A DNA stretch of 64,000 nt from Flavobacteriaceae bacterium (GCA_030830005.1 JAURNV010000027.1:1-64000); one strand, 5' to 3'; counted from the first letter of the stretch, positions 1-10,578 are shown. Translations and numbers: made by a program. Notes: a model not told the origin generated them from the sequence alone.

Positions 1-70
1 GAGTTCGAACCCCAAAAGTGAACGCTATTTTTGGCTCAATCCCAATTTTATCGAAGGAAATCTCAAACAT

Positions 71-107
71 AAAAAAAGGAGAACCAATTCCTGTGAATCA
101 ATTCTCC
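71..107 (-). terminator. Rho-independent terminator of tRNA-Arg
   Basis: On the minus strand a 13-bp stem (GGAGAATTGATTC paired with GAATTGGTTCTCC, three G-T wobbles, ACAG loop) is followed directly by seven T. It lies 8 bases after the tRNA-Arg 3' end, so it should end that transcript and possibly read-through from yqeY. Confidence 0.85.
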
Positions 108-114
108 GATTGCG

Positions 115-188
115 TGACCCAGGGAGGATTCGAACCCCCAACCCTCAGAGCCGAAATCTGATATTCTATCCAGTTGAACTACTGGGCC
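115..188 (-). tRNA. tRNA-Arg (anticodon TCG)
   Basis: The minus-strand sequence folds as a full cloverleaf. The acceptor pairs GGCCCAG with CTGGGTC, the D stem is GTTC/GAAT, the anticodon stem TCAGA/TCTGA carries loop TTTCGGC (anticodon TCG), and the T arm is GGGGG-TTCGAAT-CCTCC. The discriminator base is A and CCA is not encoded. It should read CGN arginine codons, with CGA as the direct match. It sits 33 bases downstream of yqeY on the same strand. Confidence 0.95.
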
Positions 189-221
189 AATGGTTGGTAA
201 AAATACGTTTTTAACAACTTG

Positions 222-668
222 TTACGTTAATTTTTGACGGACTATTGTAGAAATGGTTTTACCATCAGCTTTTCCAGATAGTTGCTTACTTGCAATCCCC
301 ATAACCTTGCCCATATCTTTCATGCCCTCAGCGTTGGTCTGTGCAATAATTTCATCTATTAGCTTGGCAATAGCGGCTTCATCTAACTGCTCGGGCAAAA
401 ACTTTTCAATAACTTTAATTTGTGCCTCTTCGGGCTCGGCTAAATCTTCTCTTCCCTGCTGACGGAAAATTTCTGCACTGTCCTTTCGTTGCTTTACTAA
501 CTTTTGTACCAGTTTAATTTCATCTTCAGAAGTAAGTTCTTTTGCACCAGCTTGGGTATGCGCTATTAAAATAGCAGATTTTATTGCCCGTAACGATTCC
601 AATGCTACCGTATCTTTAGCCTTCATCGCAACTTTTAGTTGTTCTGTAACCTGATCTTGTAAATTCAT
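222..668 (-). CDS. yqeY: GatB/YqeY domain-containing protein
   Basis: A 148-residue protein of the YqeY family, which resembles the C-terminal tail domain of the GatB amidotransferase subunit. The whole length matches: an N-terminal helical part starting MNLQDQVTEQLKVAMKAKD, a central segment with EIFRQQGREDLAEPE and FLPEQLDEA, and the closing G-K-V-M-G / VRQKL motif. The molecular role of free-standing YqeY is not settled; a tRNA-related function is usually assumed from the GatB link. It starts one base after the ftsZ stop, so it is probably the last gene of the dcw transcript, as in many Flavobacteriia. Confidence 0.9.
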   Translation of the reverse strand: MNLQDQVTEQLKVAMKAKDTVALESLRAIKSAILIAHTQAGAKELTSEDEIKLVQKLVKQRKDSAEIFRQQGREDLAEPEEAQIKVIEKFLPEQLDEAAIAKLIDEIIAQTNAEGMKDMGKVMGIASKQLSGKADGKTISTIVRQKLT

Positions 669-669
669 A

Positions 670-2490
670 CTAGTCTACGTTGTCGTGTAAAAAAGAATTA
701 TTCGTGCGGAATTGCAACTCGTCTTTGCTGTCCATGCTCAATGAAGTACGTGATGCATCTGTGTCATTATCTGGTGGTGTTAATTCAATGTCCTGACGTT
801 TATATGCAGGCTCACGCTCCATGTCTTCTATCCTATTGTTTTGATTAAAGCGATAATTGAACTGCTTGAGTTTATCTTTGCGTTCCTCTGCTCTTAATGC
901 CAATCCCTCTTCTATAGTCCCATCAACGGGCGAGAAGGATTTTTCATTAAGTTCTGTTTTAGTTTCAGCAACAGTTGCTATCGCTTTTTGAGGCTTTGGC
1001 ACAGAGGCTTCTTCTTCCTCCATTTCTAATACAAATCGTTTTATTTCTCCTTCAGAAGACGTTTTTTCTACAGGCTGACTATCTTCCTCTAATTGAAAAA
1101 GCACGGGAGGAATATTTTGCTCTGTAGAGCCATTCAAGGGTAACGGCTCGTCTAGTGGAGAAGCGGTCTCTTTTTCAGGTATAAGTTCTTCAGCATCTAT
1201 AACTTCAATATCATGTAACGTAGGGGTAACATCGTGGATGGTAAACGAACTTATTGGCGTCTGTTCAACATCGCTTGGTGCACTAATGGTTTCAAATAAG
1301 GTTTCTATTTCACATATTGTTTCTGTGGTAGGCACATAGTCTGCAAAGGGTGTTTCTTCATTTGACGCATTATCTGGCTGAACGGAATGAGAAGGGAATA
1401 CCTCATGATCAAACAAAGGAATTTGTCCTAAAGACAAATCATGAGTAACTTTTTGGTCATCATCTAATGAATGTATGATTTTCTGCGGATCGGCATGAAC
1501 AATTTCTTGTTGCATATCGGGAGCAAATCCCGTTGCAATAATAGTAACAGAAATAGCATTATCAAGGGTTTCATCTTCGCCAATACCCATAATAATATTG
1601 GTGCTATTTCCTGCCTCTTTTTGAATAAATTCATTGATAGCACTAATCTCATCAATAGTAACTTCATCGCTGCCCGAAACAATAAGAAGTAATACATTTT
1701 TAGCTCCCAAGATTTTATTGTCATTCAGCAGTGGTGAGTCTAATGCTTGTACTATGGCTTCGTGTGCCCGTTGGCTTCCCGCTGCTGTTCCCGACCCCAT
1801 AATTGCAGTTCCGCTATTTGCTAAAACAGTCTTTGCATCGCGCAAATCAATGTTTTGAGTATAATGATTGGTAATGACTTCAGCTATTCCTCTAGATGCT
1901 TTAGCAAGTACTTCGTCTGCTTTGGCAAAACCTTGCTTAAAGCCCAAGTCACCATAAACTTCACGCAGTTTGTTGTTGTTTATTACAATAAGTGAATCGA
2001 CATGCTTACGCAAATTATTGAGTCCTAATTGGGCTTGGTCGTTTCTGGTTTTGCCTTCAAATTGAAAAGGCATGGTCACAATACCGACCGTCAAAATACC
2101 TAGTTCTTGGGCAAGTTTGGCAATAACGGGGGCGGCACCTGTGCCTGTTCCTCCTCCCATTCCTGCCGTAATAAAAAGCATTTTGGTGTTTACGCTAAGT
2201 GCTTTTTCGATTTGATCAAGACTCTCAATTGCTGATTGTGCTCCCACATCAGGATCTGCACCTGCACCTAGCCCCTCGGTGAGCGAAACTCCGAGTTGTA
2301 TTTTATTCGGAACTGGACTATTTTCTAAAGCTTGAGAATCCGTATTACACACCATAAAATCAACGCCGTTAATCCCTTGCTGATACATATAATTTAATGC
2401 GTTACTCCCGCCGCCGCCAACGCCAATCACTTTAATGACATTGCTTCTGTTTTTTGGTAAATCGAATGTGATATTGTCAAATGAATCCAT
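670..2490 (-). CDS. ftsZ: Cell division GTPase FtsZ
   Basis: Tubulin-like GTPase that polymerises into the Z ring at mid-cell. The GTP-binding signature GGGTGTG lies at residues 112-118, and the N-terminal [12 protein letters not shown] loop and the NNDKLREV-like T6/T7 region ([13 protein letters not shown]) are intact. At 606 residues it is far longer than the roughly 380 of E. coli FtsZ. The excess is an acidic, low-complexity linker from about residue 330 onward, ending in a short conserved-looking tail (NSFLHDNVD) that probably contacts FtsA. Long linkers are normal in Bacteroidetes. It follows ftsA by six bases. Confidence 0.98.
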   Translation of the reverse strand: MDSFDNITFDLPKNRSNVIKVIGVGGGGSNALNYMYQQGINGVDFMVCNTDSQALENSPVPNKIQLGVSLTEGLGAGADPDVGAQSAIESLDQIEKALSVNTKMLFITAGMGGGTGTGAAPVIAKLAQELGILTVGIVTMPFQFEGKTRNDQAQLGLNNLRKHVDSLIVINNNKLREVYGDLGFKQGFAKADEVLAKASRGIAEVITNHYTQNIDLRDAKTVLANSGTAIMGSGTAAGSQRAHEAIVQALDSPLLNDNKILGAKNVLLLIVSGSDEVTIDEISAINEFIQKEAGNSTNIIMGIGEDETLDNAISVTIIATGFAPDMQQEIVHADPQKIIHSLDDDQKVTHDLSLGQIPLFDHEVFPSHSVQPDNASNEETPFADYVPTTETICEIETLFETISAPSDVEQTPISSFTIHDVTPTLHDIEVIDAEELIPEKETASPLDEPLPLNGSTEQNIPPVLFQLEEDSQPVEKTSSEGEIKRFVLEMEEEEASVPKPQKAIATVAETKTELNEKSFSPVDGTIEEGLALRAEERKDKLKQFNYRFNQNNRIEDMEREPAYKRQDIELTPPDNDTDASRTSLSMDSKDELQFRTNNSFLHDNVD

Positions 2491-2496
2491 AAAAAA

Positions 2497-3804
2497 TTAT
2501 TCTGCGCTTTCTAAAAATGTTTTTAATCGTTCAGTAAATCGGTCAATAACTGAGGTGCGTTTTTCTTGTTTCTGCACTTGTTCTACATGCTCACTTTGGG
2601 GATCGGTTTCATCGCCTTCTTCCAAATCATCTAGATTTTTTAATTGGCTTTCGGCTGCATTCATTACTAATCCAACAGCAGTAGCAAAAAGCGGGCTAGC
2701 CGTAGATGCATCTGTATCTCCTGCTAAATGTTCGTTAGGATATCCAATCCGAGTATCCATTCCCGTAATATATTCCACTAACTGCTTTAAGTGCTTAACT
2801 TGACTTCCGCCACCTGTAAGCACAATCCCTGCAATAAGTTTCTTCTTCTGCTCTTCGTGTCCATAATTTTTAATTTCAGCATAAACCTGCTCTATAATTT
2901 CCTGAACTCGAGCATGGATGATTTTAGAAAGGTTTTTTAGAGTAATTTCCTTGGGGTCACGGCCTCTTAACCCTGGAATAGAAACAATTTCATTGTCTTT
3001 ATTCTCTCCTGGCCATGCAGATCCAAATTTTATTTTTAACAACTCTGCTTGTTTTTCTATAATGGAACAGCCCTCCTTTATGTCTTCTGTGATGACATTG
3101 CCTCCAAAAGGAATTACCGCTGTATGACGAATAATACCGTCTTTGAAAATTGCCAAATCTGTAGTTCCACCTCCAATATCAATGAGTGCAACTCCCGCCT
3201 CTTTCTCTTCTTGACTTAACACTGCATCAGCAGAAGCAAGGGGTTCTAGAGTAATACCGCCAAAATCTAAGCCCGCAGATTTTACACAACGCATAATGTT
3301 ACGAATAGATGAAACTTGGCCAACGACGACATGAAAATTAGCCTCTAAACGGCCACCATACATTCCAATAGGTTCTTTTATTTCTGCTTGACCATCAACC
3401 TTATACTCTTGAGGTAAAACGTGAATAATTTCTTCACCAGGAAGCATAACCAATTTGAAAACTTGATTCTTTAAGCGCTCAATATCCGATTCATCAATTA
3501 CTGCTTCCGGATTAGTTCTTGTAATATAATCGCTGTGTTGTAAACTTCGAATATGTTGCCCTGCAATTCCTACAACAACGCTTTCAATCTTTTTACCCGA
3601 AACGTCCTCTGCCTCCTGAGCAGCCGCCTGAATAGATTGAATCGTTTGCGTAATATTATTAACTACACCACGATGAACACCTTGGCTTTTTGATTTTCCA
3701 ATACCGACAATTTCAAGTTTGCCATACTCATTTTTGCTGCCTAACATAGCCACAATTTTTGTGGTTCCAATGTCTAATCCGACGGCGATTTTTTCTTGTT
3801 CCAT
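2497..3804 (-). CDS. ftsA: Cell division protein FtsA (actin-like Z-ring anchor)
   Basis: Actin-fold ATPase that tethers FtsZ to the inner membrane. The phosphate-1 motif (AVGLDIGTTKIVAML) starts at residue 7. The FtsA-specific 1C domain (residues ~80-165) and phosphate-2 motif LIDIGGGTTDLAIF (around residue 205) follow, then the adenosine motif IVLTGGGSQ. The C-terminus after residue ~395 is charged and ends with an amphipathic stretch (VIDRFTERLKTFLESAE), the expected membrane-binding helix. Its position between ftsQ and ftsZ is the standard dcw order. Confidence 0.97.
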   Translation of the reverse strand: MEQEKIAVGLDIGTTKIVAMLGSKNEYGKLEIVGIGKSKSQGVHRGVVNNITQTIQSIQAAAQEAEDVSGKKIESVVVGIAGQHIRSLQHSDYITRTNPEAVIDESDIERLKNQVFKLVMLPGEEIIHVLPQEYKVDGQAEIKEPIGMYGGRLEANFHVVVGQVSSIRNIMRCVKSAGLDFGGITLEPLASADAVLSQEEKEAGVALIDIGGGTTDLAIFKDGIIRHTAVIPFGGNVITEDIKEGCSIIEKQAELLKIKFGSAWPGENKDNEIVSIPGLRGRDPKEITLKNLSKIIHARVQEIIEQVYAEIKNYGHEEQKKKLIAGIVLTGGGSQVKHLKQLVEYITGMDTRIGYPNEHLAGDTDASTASPLFATAVGLVMNAAESQLKNLDDLEEGDETDPQSEHVEQVQKQEKRTSVIDRFTERLKTFLESAE

Positions 3805-3811
3805 ACTTATT

Positions 3812-4516
3812 TTATTTTGAACAAACGACTTGTCCGTGAAACGAAAGGTTTACTTTTTTATAGGTTTTTAATACTGTGCTGTCTTGCATCATGGCGTAAA
3901 AAGCTTTGTATTTTTTAAACTTTTGCTTAAGCTCATTTGGAACGCCTAAAACAATTTGATACTCTTGATTCCGAGGTTCCATTGCCAAGCCCTCAGAAAG
4001 CCACTCATAGGCAACTACATGATTTGACATAAAAGAATCTTGATTAGTTTTTTGAACTGCATCAATAAGCATCCGACGCTGATAGTCGTTTGGATTGCCG
4101 TAAAAAATTGGCACCACCACCGATTGGTGACTTGAAAGTGGAAAAGGTTGCCCGCTTCCATCAAGATAATAACTACTATCGCCTTGTACTCGCACTATTG
4201 GTAATTTGGATGTTAAGTGAACACCTACTCCACCGTCTATATACATGAAACTTTGGGCATTTTCAACCCAAACATTTTGATTAAGCGTGTGTTCAATGTT
4301 TCTCAAATTTATACCACTTTTAGACGCATATGCGCTGTCACTCAAAACAACTTTCAACAATTTATTAACGGAGTCTTGATCGACCAATATTGGACGATTT
4401 TCTTTCCAAACAATTGGTGTTAGTGAAACAAAACGCATGTCGTTTTGCTGATGCATAAAAACACTCAACATTACCATAAAAACAAATACCACTGCTGCTA
4501 AAATCATTTTATTCAT
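3812..4516 (-). CDS. ftsQ: Cell division protein FtsQ/DivIB
   Basis: Bitopic divisome protein linking cytoplasmic and periplasmic division factors. One N-terminal membrane helix (ILAAVVFVFMVMLSVFM) is followed by a periplasmic part with a POTRA-like beginning (LRNIEHTLNQNVWVENAQ) and the IVRVQGDSSYYLDGSGQ strand region typical of FtsQ. I chose the ATG at 4516, not an upstream ATG inside murC, because it gives MNKMILAAV directly before the membrane helix and overlaps the murC stop in the compact junction ATGAATAA. The sequence is weakly conserved, as is usual for FtsQ; identity rests partly on the position between murC and ftsA. Confidence 0.88.
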   Translation of the reverse strand: MNKMILAAVVFVFMVMLSVFMHQQNDMRFVSLTPIVWKENRPILVDQDSVNKLLKVVLSDSAYASKSGINLRNIEHTLNQNVWVENAQSFMYIDGGVGVHLTSKLPIVRVQGDSSYYLDGSGQPFPLSSHQSVVVPIFYGNPNDYQRRMLIDAVQKTNQDSFMSNHVVAYEWLSEGLAMEPRNQEYQIVLGVPNELKQKFKKYKAFYAMMQDSTVLKTYKKVNLSFHGQVVCSK

Positions 4517-5846
4517 TCGGTTGATTTTTAAGGGTTTGTAGTATTGTTTGTACTTCAAATGCAATATCTCCAGCGCCCATTATAGCTACCACTTCTGCAC
4601 TAGATTCTACAATTTTTGAAGGCAGATCAACTTTAGAAATCAACTGTGTGTTTGCGTGAGTATTATCAATCAACAAACGGCTTGTTACCCCTTCCATTGG
4701 CAACTCACGCGCTGGATAAATATCTAAAAGCAACACTTCGTCAAAGCGAGCTAAGGCTTTTTTAAAGCCTTCAACAAAGTCAATAGTCCGTGAAAACAAA
4801 TGTGGCTGAAATACCCCAAGCTTCCGTTTATTGGGATAAAACTCCACAAGGGCATCTGCAACTGCATTTATTTCTGTGGGATGGTGGGCGTAATCATCTA
4901 TTACTATTTTTGGAGATTTCATCCGAATACTAAACCTCCTATCAACACCCTTAAAGCTTGCTAATCCACTCTGTAACGTCTCCACTTCACAACCCACTTC
5001 CAAAGCCAATGCTAATGCCGCAGCGGCATTGAGCAAATTGTGTTGTCCAGGGTATGGAAGCTTTAAATTACTCAGTTTAGTGTTTGGTGTCTTGAAATCA
5101 AAAACATAGCAGCCCTCTTGAGTGCGTAAATTAACAATACGGTAATCTCCTTCCTCAATACCAAATGTTTGGCCATCAACCTGTAGTCCGAAACGGACAA
5201 AACGTTTTTCTGGCATAACTTTCTGAGTGAATGCTTTGAATGTTTTTCTAAGCTCTTCACCAGTACCATAAATATCCAAGTGATCCGCATCCATAGAGGT
5301 TAACGCAAGTGTTGTAGGACACAAATGCATGAATGACCGATCAAACTCATCGGCTTCTGCAACCATAACCTCTTGACCATCAAGCAAAAAATTACTTCCA
5401 ATATTTTCAGCAATTCCGCCTAAAAAAGCTGTACTTTTTTTACCACTAGATCGTAGTAAGTGCATTAACAATGACGTAGTTGTAGTTTTTCCGTGAGTAC
5501 CAGCAACTGCTAAGCAAGGCATGGTAGCACTAATTTCGCCAATAATTTCAGCTCGTTTTTTAAGTGTAAATCCGCCCAACATAAAATAAGTCAATAAAGG
5601 AGATCTAGAAGGGATCGCGGGCGTGTAAATGACTTTGGTTTTTAACGGATTTGTAAAGGCCTCTGGAATTTCACTTACCTCTTCTCTATCAGTAACTTCT
5701 GCGCCTAACGAAACCAACTTATCTGTGAGGGGCGTAAGGGTTCTGTCATATCCTGCTACAGGATGTCCTTGCGCCAAAAAGTACTGTGCCACGCCTGACA
5801 TACCAATACCGCCAATTCCCACAAAATATATCGGTTCCTTAATCAT
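4509..5846 (-). CDS. murC: UDP-N-acetylmuramate--L-alanine ligase
   Basis: ATP-dependent Mur ligase that adds the first residue, L-Ala, to UDP-MurNAc in the cytoplasm. The N-terminal UDP-binding glycine loop VGIGGIGMSGVA, the Mur ligase P-loop AVAGTHGKTTTTSLL (around residue 115) and the C-terminal VIDDYAHHPTEI motif that is diagnostic for MurC are all present. At 445 residues it has normal length. It overlaps murG by eight bases and ftsQ by eight bases. Confidence 0.97.
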   Translation of the reverse strand: MIKEPIYFVGIGGIGMSGVAQYFLAQGHPVAGYDRTLTPLTDKLVSLGAEVTDREEVSEIPEAFTNPLKTKVIYTPAIPSRSPLLTYFMLGGFTLKKRAEIIGEISATMPCLAVAGTHGKTTTTSLLMHLLRSSGKKSTAFLGGIAENIGSNFLLDGQEVMVAEADEFDRSFMHLCPTTLALTSMDADHLDIYGTGEELRKTFKAFTQKVMPEKRFVRFGLQVDGQTFGIEEGDYRIVNLRTQEGCYVFDFKTPNTKLSNLKLPYPGQHNLLNAAAALALALEVGCEVETLQSGLASFKGVDRRFSIRMKSPKIVIDDYAHHPTEINAVADALVEFYPNKRKLGVFQPHLFSRTIDFVEGFKKALARFDEVLLLDIYPARELPMEGVTSRLLIDNTHANTQLISKVDLPSKIVESSAEVVAIMGAGDIAFEVQTILQTLKNQPNE

Positions 5847-6930
5847 TAGCTATGAGTTGAGTTATTTTACTAACAATTTTTTTTGAAGCGTTTGGATGAG
5901 CAAAAGACTGAATGTTTTTTGCAAGGGTTTTTCGTAAAGCCTCGTCCTCAACAAGACCTTGAAGTGTAATCCAAAAGTCAGTGTCCGCATTGCGTTCCAC
6001 AACCATTTTGGCTGCATTATGATCAACTAAAGCTTGTGCGTTTTTCTCTTGGTGATTTTCAGCAACATTTGGAGATGGAATAAACAACGTAGGTTTTCCA
6101 ACCAAACACAATTCTGATATGGCTAAAGCGCCTGCACGAGATACAACTACATCAGCGGCAGCATAAGCGGCAGCCATATCATCGATAAAAGGCAGCACCG
6201 TGATATTTTCACTGGAAAGATGCTGATAATCTGAGGCATATAGATAGCCGCATTGCCAGATGATTTGGATGTGATGCCGTTGCATATCCTCTAAATGAGC
6301 GTAAATAAGTTGATTCATTTTTCGAGCACCCAAACTTCCACCAAGCACCAACAAGGTAAATTTTTCACAAGAAATATTTATGCGTTCACACCCCTCGGCT
6401 TTAGATAATGGTTTTTGGAGTGCTGACCGAACTGGATTGCCTGTTATATGCACTTTGTGGGGAGGGAAGAATTTTTGAGCTGCTTCACTTCCCAAACAGA
6501 TTGCAGTTGCTCTTGCCGCAAGGCGTTTGTTTGTTACGCCAGGAAAAGCGTTTTGCTCTTGCAAAATAGAGGGAATACCTAAAAGTGAAGCCACAAAAAC
6601 CAATGGCCCACTGGCGAACCCCCCTGTTCCAATAACAACTTTTGGCCTAAATCGAATCAGAATGGCCAATGATTGAGCTATACTCCAGATTAATTTTAGT
6701 GGAAAAAAGACGTTGCGCAACATATTCTTTCTGTCAAAACCTGAAATCCAAAGTCCTTTAATGGGATATCCAGCTTTAGGAACTCGCTGCATCTCCATTC
6801 GGTTACAAGCCCCCACAAATAAAATGGAAGCTTGTGGCAATTGCAGCTTTAGTTCGTCAGCAATTGCCAATGCAGGGAAAATATGCCCTCCCGTTCCACC
6901 ACCAGAAATAATAAACTTAGGTTTCATCAT
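5839..6930 (-). CDS. murG: UDP-GlcNAc:lipid I N-acetylglucosaminyltransferase
   Basis: GT28 glycosyltransferase that converts lipid I to lipid II on the inner face of the membrane. The N-terminal GGGTGGHIFPALAIA loop, the GTGGFASGP motif and the C-terminal donor-binding region with SRAGALAISEL and VAENHQEKNAQAL are clear. Length 363 is typical. The start codon may be the first or second of two adjacent ATGs; both overlap the ftsW stop. Confidence 0.97.
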   Translation of the reverse strand: MMKPKFIISGGGTGGHIFPALAIADELKLQLPQASILFVGACNRMEMQRVPKAGYPIKGLWISGFDRKNMLRNVFFPLKLIWSIAQSLAILIRFRPKVVIGTGGFASGPLVFVASLLGIPSILQEQNAFPGVTNKRLAARATAICLGSEAAQKFFPPHKVHITGNPVRSALQKPLSKAEGCERINISCEKFTLLVLGGSLGARKMNQLIYAHLEDMQRHHIQIIWQCGYLYASDYQHLSSENITVLPFIDDMAAAYAAADVVVSRAGALAISELCLVGKPTLFIPSPNVAENHQEKNAQALVDHNAAKMVVERNADTDFWITLQGLVEDEALRKTLAKNIQSFAHPNASKKIVSKITQLIAND

Positions 6931-8101
6931 TAAATGCAGCTAAAGGGTTCGACATTTGCTCACTAGTTGTTACAGCTCTATTTGCGCTTACACTGAGTAT
7001 AATACCCACGGCTAAAAAAGTCATCCATAACGACGTTCCGCCACTGCTAATTAGGGGTAAGGGTTGTCCCGTAACAGGCAATAATGCAACTGCAACACCC
7101 ATATTTATAAATGCTTGAGTAACAATGGGAAGCCCCATGGCAAGAACGAGTAATTGACCAAAAAAACTTTGAGATTTATTGGCATTTATAAGGATCCTGA
7201 ACATAAAAAGTAAGAACAAAAACAACAGAAAAAGTGCCCCTATCATTCCATATTCTTCAGCAATAATAGCATAAATAAAATCAGATGAGCTTTGTGGTAA
7301 AACATTTTTCATCATACTTTTTCCTGCGCCAATACCCATCACACCACCAACAGCGACAGCTGCTTTGGCTCGTTCAATTTGATAGTTTGTTGTAGCAGTA
7401 CCTTCACCTGTAAAACTTTCAACTCGACTAATCCATGTATCTACCCTGTTTGGAAAGGCATCGGGATACGCTTTCGCTAGGAGCACAAAAAGAACTAAAA
7501 ACAATATAGCCAGCCCCAGCAAACTGATTAAATATTTAAAAGGATATCCTCCTAAAAATGCAACTACAACAACCATTAAAAGAAGCAATAAAGCAGTAGA
7601 TAAATTAGCAGGCAAAATGAGTCCAACAACAATTAATACAGGCAGCCAAAGCGGTAAAATACTTTGAACAAATCGAATCTCTGATTCTTTCTTTGACGCA
7701 AAATAGTCTGCTACGTATGCTAATAAAACTACAGTTGCAAGAGCTGATGTCTGGAAAGACATACCAATAATAGGAATGTTTAACCAGCGACTTGCATTAG
7801 CACCGTCAATGGTTTTTCCTTGCATCGCTGTAATCACTAATAAGATTACTACTATAGGCATTCCAATTTTGGCAAGACCCGAAAAATAACGAAAGGGCAA
7901 AAGATGTACTGCATACATTATAACCCAACCCACACACACTATAGCCACATGCTTGAGAAGATGTCCAAAAACTGAGCCAGTACCCACTACATAAACAAGG
8001 TTTGAACTTGCGCTATAAACAGGTAAAAATGAAAACATAGACAGTAATACAACCACTCCCCATATCGATTTATCTCCTTGCAAGTACTGACTTAGTCTCA
8101 T
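6917..8101 (-). CDS. ftsW: Peptidoglycan glycosyltransferase FtsW (SEDS family)
   Basis: Polytopic SEDS-family protein that polymerises lipid II at the septum together with the class B penicillin-binding protein encoded upstream. About ten hydrophobic segments are visible in 394 residues. SEDS motifs include WLNIPIIGMSFQ near the middle, VAVGGVMGIGAGKSMMK, FIYAIIAEEYGMIG, and the terminal PLISSGGTSLW. A rod-shape RodA assignment is less likely because the gene lies between murD and murG in the dcw cluster. Confidence 0.95.
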   Translation of the reverse strand: MRLSQYLQGDKSIWGVVVLLSMFSFLPVYSASSNLVYVVGTGSVFGHLLKHVAIVCVGWVIMYAVHLLPFRYFSGLAKIGMPIVVILLVITAMQGKTIDGANASRWLNIPIIGMSFQTSALATVVLLAYVADYFASKKESEIRFVQSILPLWLPVLIVVGLILPANLSTALLLLLMVVVVAFLGGYPFKYLISLLGLAILFLVLFVLLAKAYPDAFPNRVDTWISRVESFTGEGTATTNYQIERAKAAVAVGGVMGIGAGKSMMKNVLPQSSSDFIYAIIAEEYGMIGALFLLFLFLLFMFRILINANKSQSFFGQLLVLAMGLPIVTQAFINMGVAVALLPVTGQPLPLISSGGTSLWMTFLAVGIILSVSANRAVTTSEQMSNPLAAFNDET

Positions 8102-8104
8102 GAC

Positions 8105-9382
8105 TTATAATTTTCTAACCGCGGCTTTAAATTGATCTCCTCTATCCTCATAGTTTTTAAACAAATCAAAACTTGCACAGGCGGGTGATAATAATACTGC
8201 ATCTCCTTTAGATGCGTGGTTATAAGAAGCTATTACAGCCGCTTCCATACTTTGTGTTTCTACTAGAACGTCAACCACTGGCGCAAACACATCCATGATT
8301 TTTTGGTTGTCTACGCCAAGACAAATAATAGCCTTAACTTTTTTATTAACCAACGGAAGTAAACTTGAATAATCGTTGCCTTTGTCTACACCACCAACAA
8401 TCCAAACTGTGGGCTTACTCATGCTTTCAAGAGCATAAAAAGTGGCATTTACATTTGTCGCTTTTGAGTCGTTGATATATGCGACTTTTAAAATATTTAC
8501 AACATGTTCTAAGCGATGAGCAGCCCCTTGAAAGGTCTGCAAACTTGCTTGAATTTTTTGATTGCTCAATTGAAAGAGTTGGGCAATTGTAGCAGCAGCC
8601 ATAGCGTTTTTTGCGTTGTGGCGTCCAAGGAGTGAAGGGTTGTTAATTGCAAACATAGGTTTTGAATTAGAGTTTGTGTAAGGATGCTGCTGAGCATTTA
8701 CCTTATGTCGGGCTAAGCCCGATACAATAGTTTTGTCATCAGCGTCGTATAAAAAGTGGTCGTTTTTTGTTTGGTTTTGAATGAGATTGAATTTTGTATC
8801 ACAATACGCTTCAAAAGAATTGCCATACCGGTCCAAATGGTCGGGGGTCAAATTGGTAATTACCGCAATGTGTGGGTGAAATTTTTTGATATGTTCTAAT
8901 TGAAAACTACTGATTTCTAACACATAAACTTCTCGTTGATCTTCAATAAGGGCCTTAGCAAAGCTTTTGCCAATGTTTCCTGCAAGACCAACATCAATAC
9001 CCCCTTCAGAAAGCAAATGATGGGTTAGCATGGCTGTAGTAGTTTTGCCATTACTTCCAGTAATGCCAATCAATATGGCATTTGTATAGGTGCTAGCAAA
9101 TTCTATTTCGGAAGCAATGGTAATCCCTGCTTCTTGAATTGCAGTTATAACGGGAATGTCGTTGGGGATTCCTGGGCTTTTCACAATTAGTTGGGCAGAA
9201 AGAATTTTATCCGTCGTGTGTCCGCCATCTTCCCACGCTATCTTATGAGTGTCCAATTCCTTTTTAGCTGTATCAGATAATTTACCAGCATCAGACACCA
9301 ACACCTGCCAAGCGTTGCGTTGAGCCAACAATGCTGCCCCAATGCCACTTTCACCTCCGCCAAGCACAACCAGTTTTTTCAT
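8105..9382 (-). CDS. murD: UDP-N-acetylmuramoyl-L-alanine--D-glutamate ligase
   Basis: Mur ligase that adds D-Glu to UDP-MurNAc-L-Ala. The N-terminal nucleotide-binding start KKLVVLGGGESGIGAALLA, the P-loop GITGSNGKTTTAML (around residue 108), the NLTPDHLDRYGN motif and the C-terminal LLSPACASFDLFKNYEDRG motif specific to MurD are present. Length 425. Its ATG overlaps the mraY stop (TAATG). Confidence 0.97.
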   Translation of the reverse strand: MKKLVVLGGGESGIGAALLAQRNAWQVLVSDAGKLSDTAKKELDTHKIAWEDGGHTTDKILSAQLIVKSPGIPNDIPVITAIQEAGITIASEIEFASTYTNAILIGITGSNGKTTTAMLTHHLLSEGGIDVGLAGNIGKSFAKALIEDQREVYVLEISSFQLEHIKKFHPHIAVITNLTPDHLDRYGNSFEAYCDTKFNLIQNQTKNDHFLYDADDKTIVSGLARHKVNAQQHPYTNSNSKPMFAINNPSLLGRHNAKNAMAAATIAQLFQLSNQKIQASLQTFQGAAHRLEHVVNILKVAYINDSKATNVNATFYALESMSKPTVWIVGGVDKGNDYSSLLPLVNKKVKAIICLGVDNQKIMDVFAPVVDVLVETQSMEAAVIASYNHASKGDAVLLSPACASFDLFKNYEDRGDQFKAAVRKL

Positions 9383-10578
9383 TATCTAACTTTTAGCGTT
9401 ACAAGGCTTATTATGGCAAGCATTATGGCAACAATCCAAAAACGACTTACAATTTTACTTTCGTGATATCCTAATTTTTGATAATGATGATGTAAGGGTG
9501 CCATTTTGAAAATACGCTTACCTGCTCCAAATTTCTTTTTGGTATATTTAAAATAAGTCACTTGAAGTACTACTGAAAAACTCTCTATAAAGAATACGCC
9601 ACATAAAACCGGAATAAGCAATTCTTTTCTTACAGCTAGCGCCAATACGGCAATTACTCCTCCAATTGTTAAACTTCCGGTATCCCCCATAAACACCTGA
9701 GCGGGATAGGTATTATACCACAAAAACCCCACAAGTGCGCCAACAAATGCAGCTACAAATACGACAACCTCACTAACGTGCGGGATATACATTACATTGA
9801 GGTAGTCAGCAAAAATGATATTCCCTGAAACCCAAGCAAAGAGGCCTAGAGTAAGCACAGCTATAGAAGCTGTTCCTGCAGCTAAACCATCAATACCATC
9901 TGTAAGGTTTGCTCCATTAGAAACCGCAGTTACGATAAAGATAACTGCTGGAATAAAAATAAGCCAAGCATAGTCTGTTACTCCAGCCCCAGCCCAAGCA
10001 ATAAACTCACTGTAGTCAAATTCGTTATTTTTAAGTAATGGAATGGTAGTTTTGGTAGATTTTTCTTCTTGTAAAAAGGCTCCTCCTCCGTCAACTTGTT
10101 GTTTAATGGTTACTTCAGGATGAAAATACAGGACCATACCTACAACTAGTCCAAGGCTAATTTGCCCCACAACTTTGAACTTCCCCTTTAGGCCTGCCTT
10201 ATCTTTCCTCTTAATTTTTAAATAGTCATCAACAAAACCTATAAGTCCCATCCATATTGTTGTGGTAATAAGTAAAATAATATAAATGTTTTCCAGATTA
10301 GTAAGCAGTAAAACCGGAATAAGCGTTCCAAAAATAATCATCAAGCCGCCCATTGTTGGAGTGCCTGCTTTTTCTTGTTGACCCTCTAAACCTAAGTCGC
10401 GAATGGTCTCACCCATTTGATAGTGTTGCAGCATCGCAATGATTCGCTTACCTAAAACTGCCGTTACTAATAGCGAACAAATAATTGCCACTGCAGCCCT
10501 AAAGGTTAAGTATCCAAACAATGAAGCTCCAGGAAATTGATAGGTTTTTTCAAGATATTCAAACAAGTAGTACAACAT
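9382..10578 (-). CDS. mraY: Phospho-N-acetylmuramoyl-pentapeptide transferase
   Basis: Integral membrane enzyme that links phospho-MurNAc-pentapeptide to undecaprenyl phosphate, forming lipid I. The catalytic FVDDYLK motif, the [15 protein letters not shown] loop, FMGDTGSL and the MAPLHHHYQ segment of MraY are all visible among about ten membrane helices. At 398 residues it is longer than the roughly 360 of E. coli. The extra sequence is a hydrophilic insert after the fifth helix (around residues 165-190), common in Bacteroidetes. Confidence 0.97.
   Translation of the reverse strand: MLYYLFEYLEKTYQFPGASLFGYLTFRAAVAIICSLLVTAVLGKRIIAMLQHYQMGETIRDLGLEGQQEKAGTPTMGGLMIIFGTLIPVLLLTNLENIYIILLITTTIWMGLIGFVDDYLKIKRKDKAGLKGKFKVVGQISLGLVVGMVLYFHPEVTIKQQVDGGGAFLQEEKSTKTTIPLLKNNEFDYSEFIAWAGAGVTDYAWLIFIPAVIFIVTAVSNGANLTDGIDGLAAGTASIAVLTLGLFAWVSGNIIFADYLNVMYIPHVSEVVVFVAAFVGALVGFLWYNTYPAQVFMGDTGSLTIGGVIAVLALAVRKELLIPVLCGVFFIESFSVVLQVTYFKYTKKKFGAGKRIFKMAPLHHHYQKLGYHESKIVSRFWIVAIMLAIISLVTLKVR

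Noticed and set aside
1-20. T-arm-like sequence (TTCGAACCCC) suggesting a partial tRNA at the window edge
   Set aside because: The bases around it do not pair as a T stem on the plus strand, and no anticodon arm is found on the minus strand within the expected distance.
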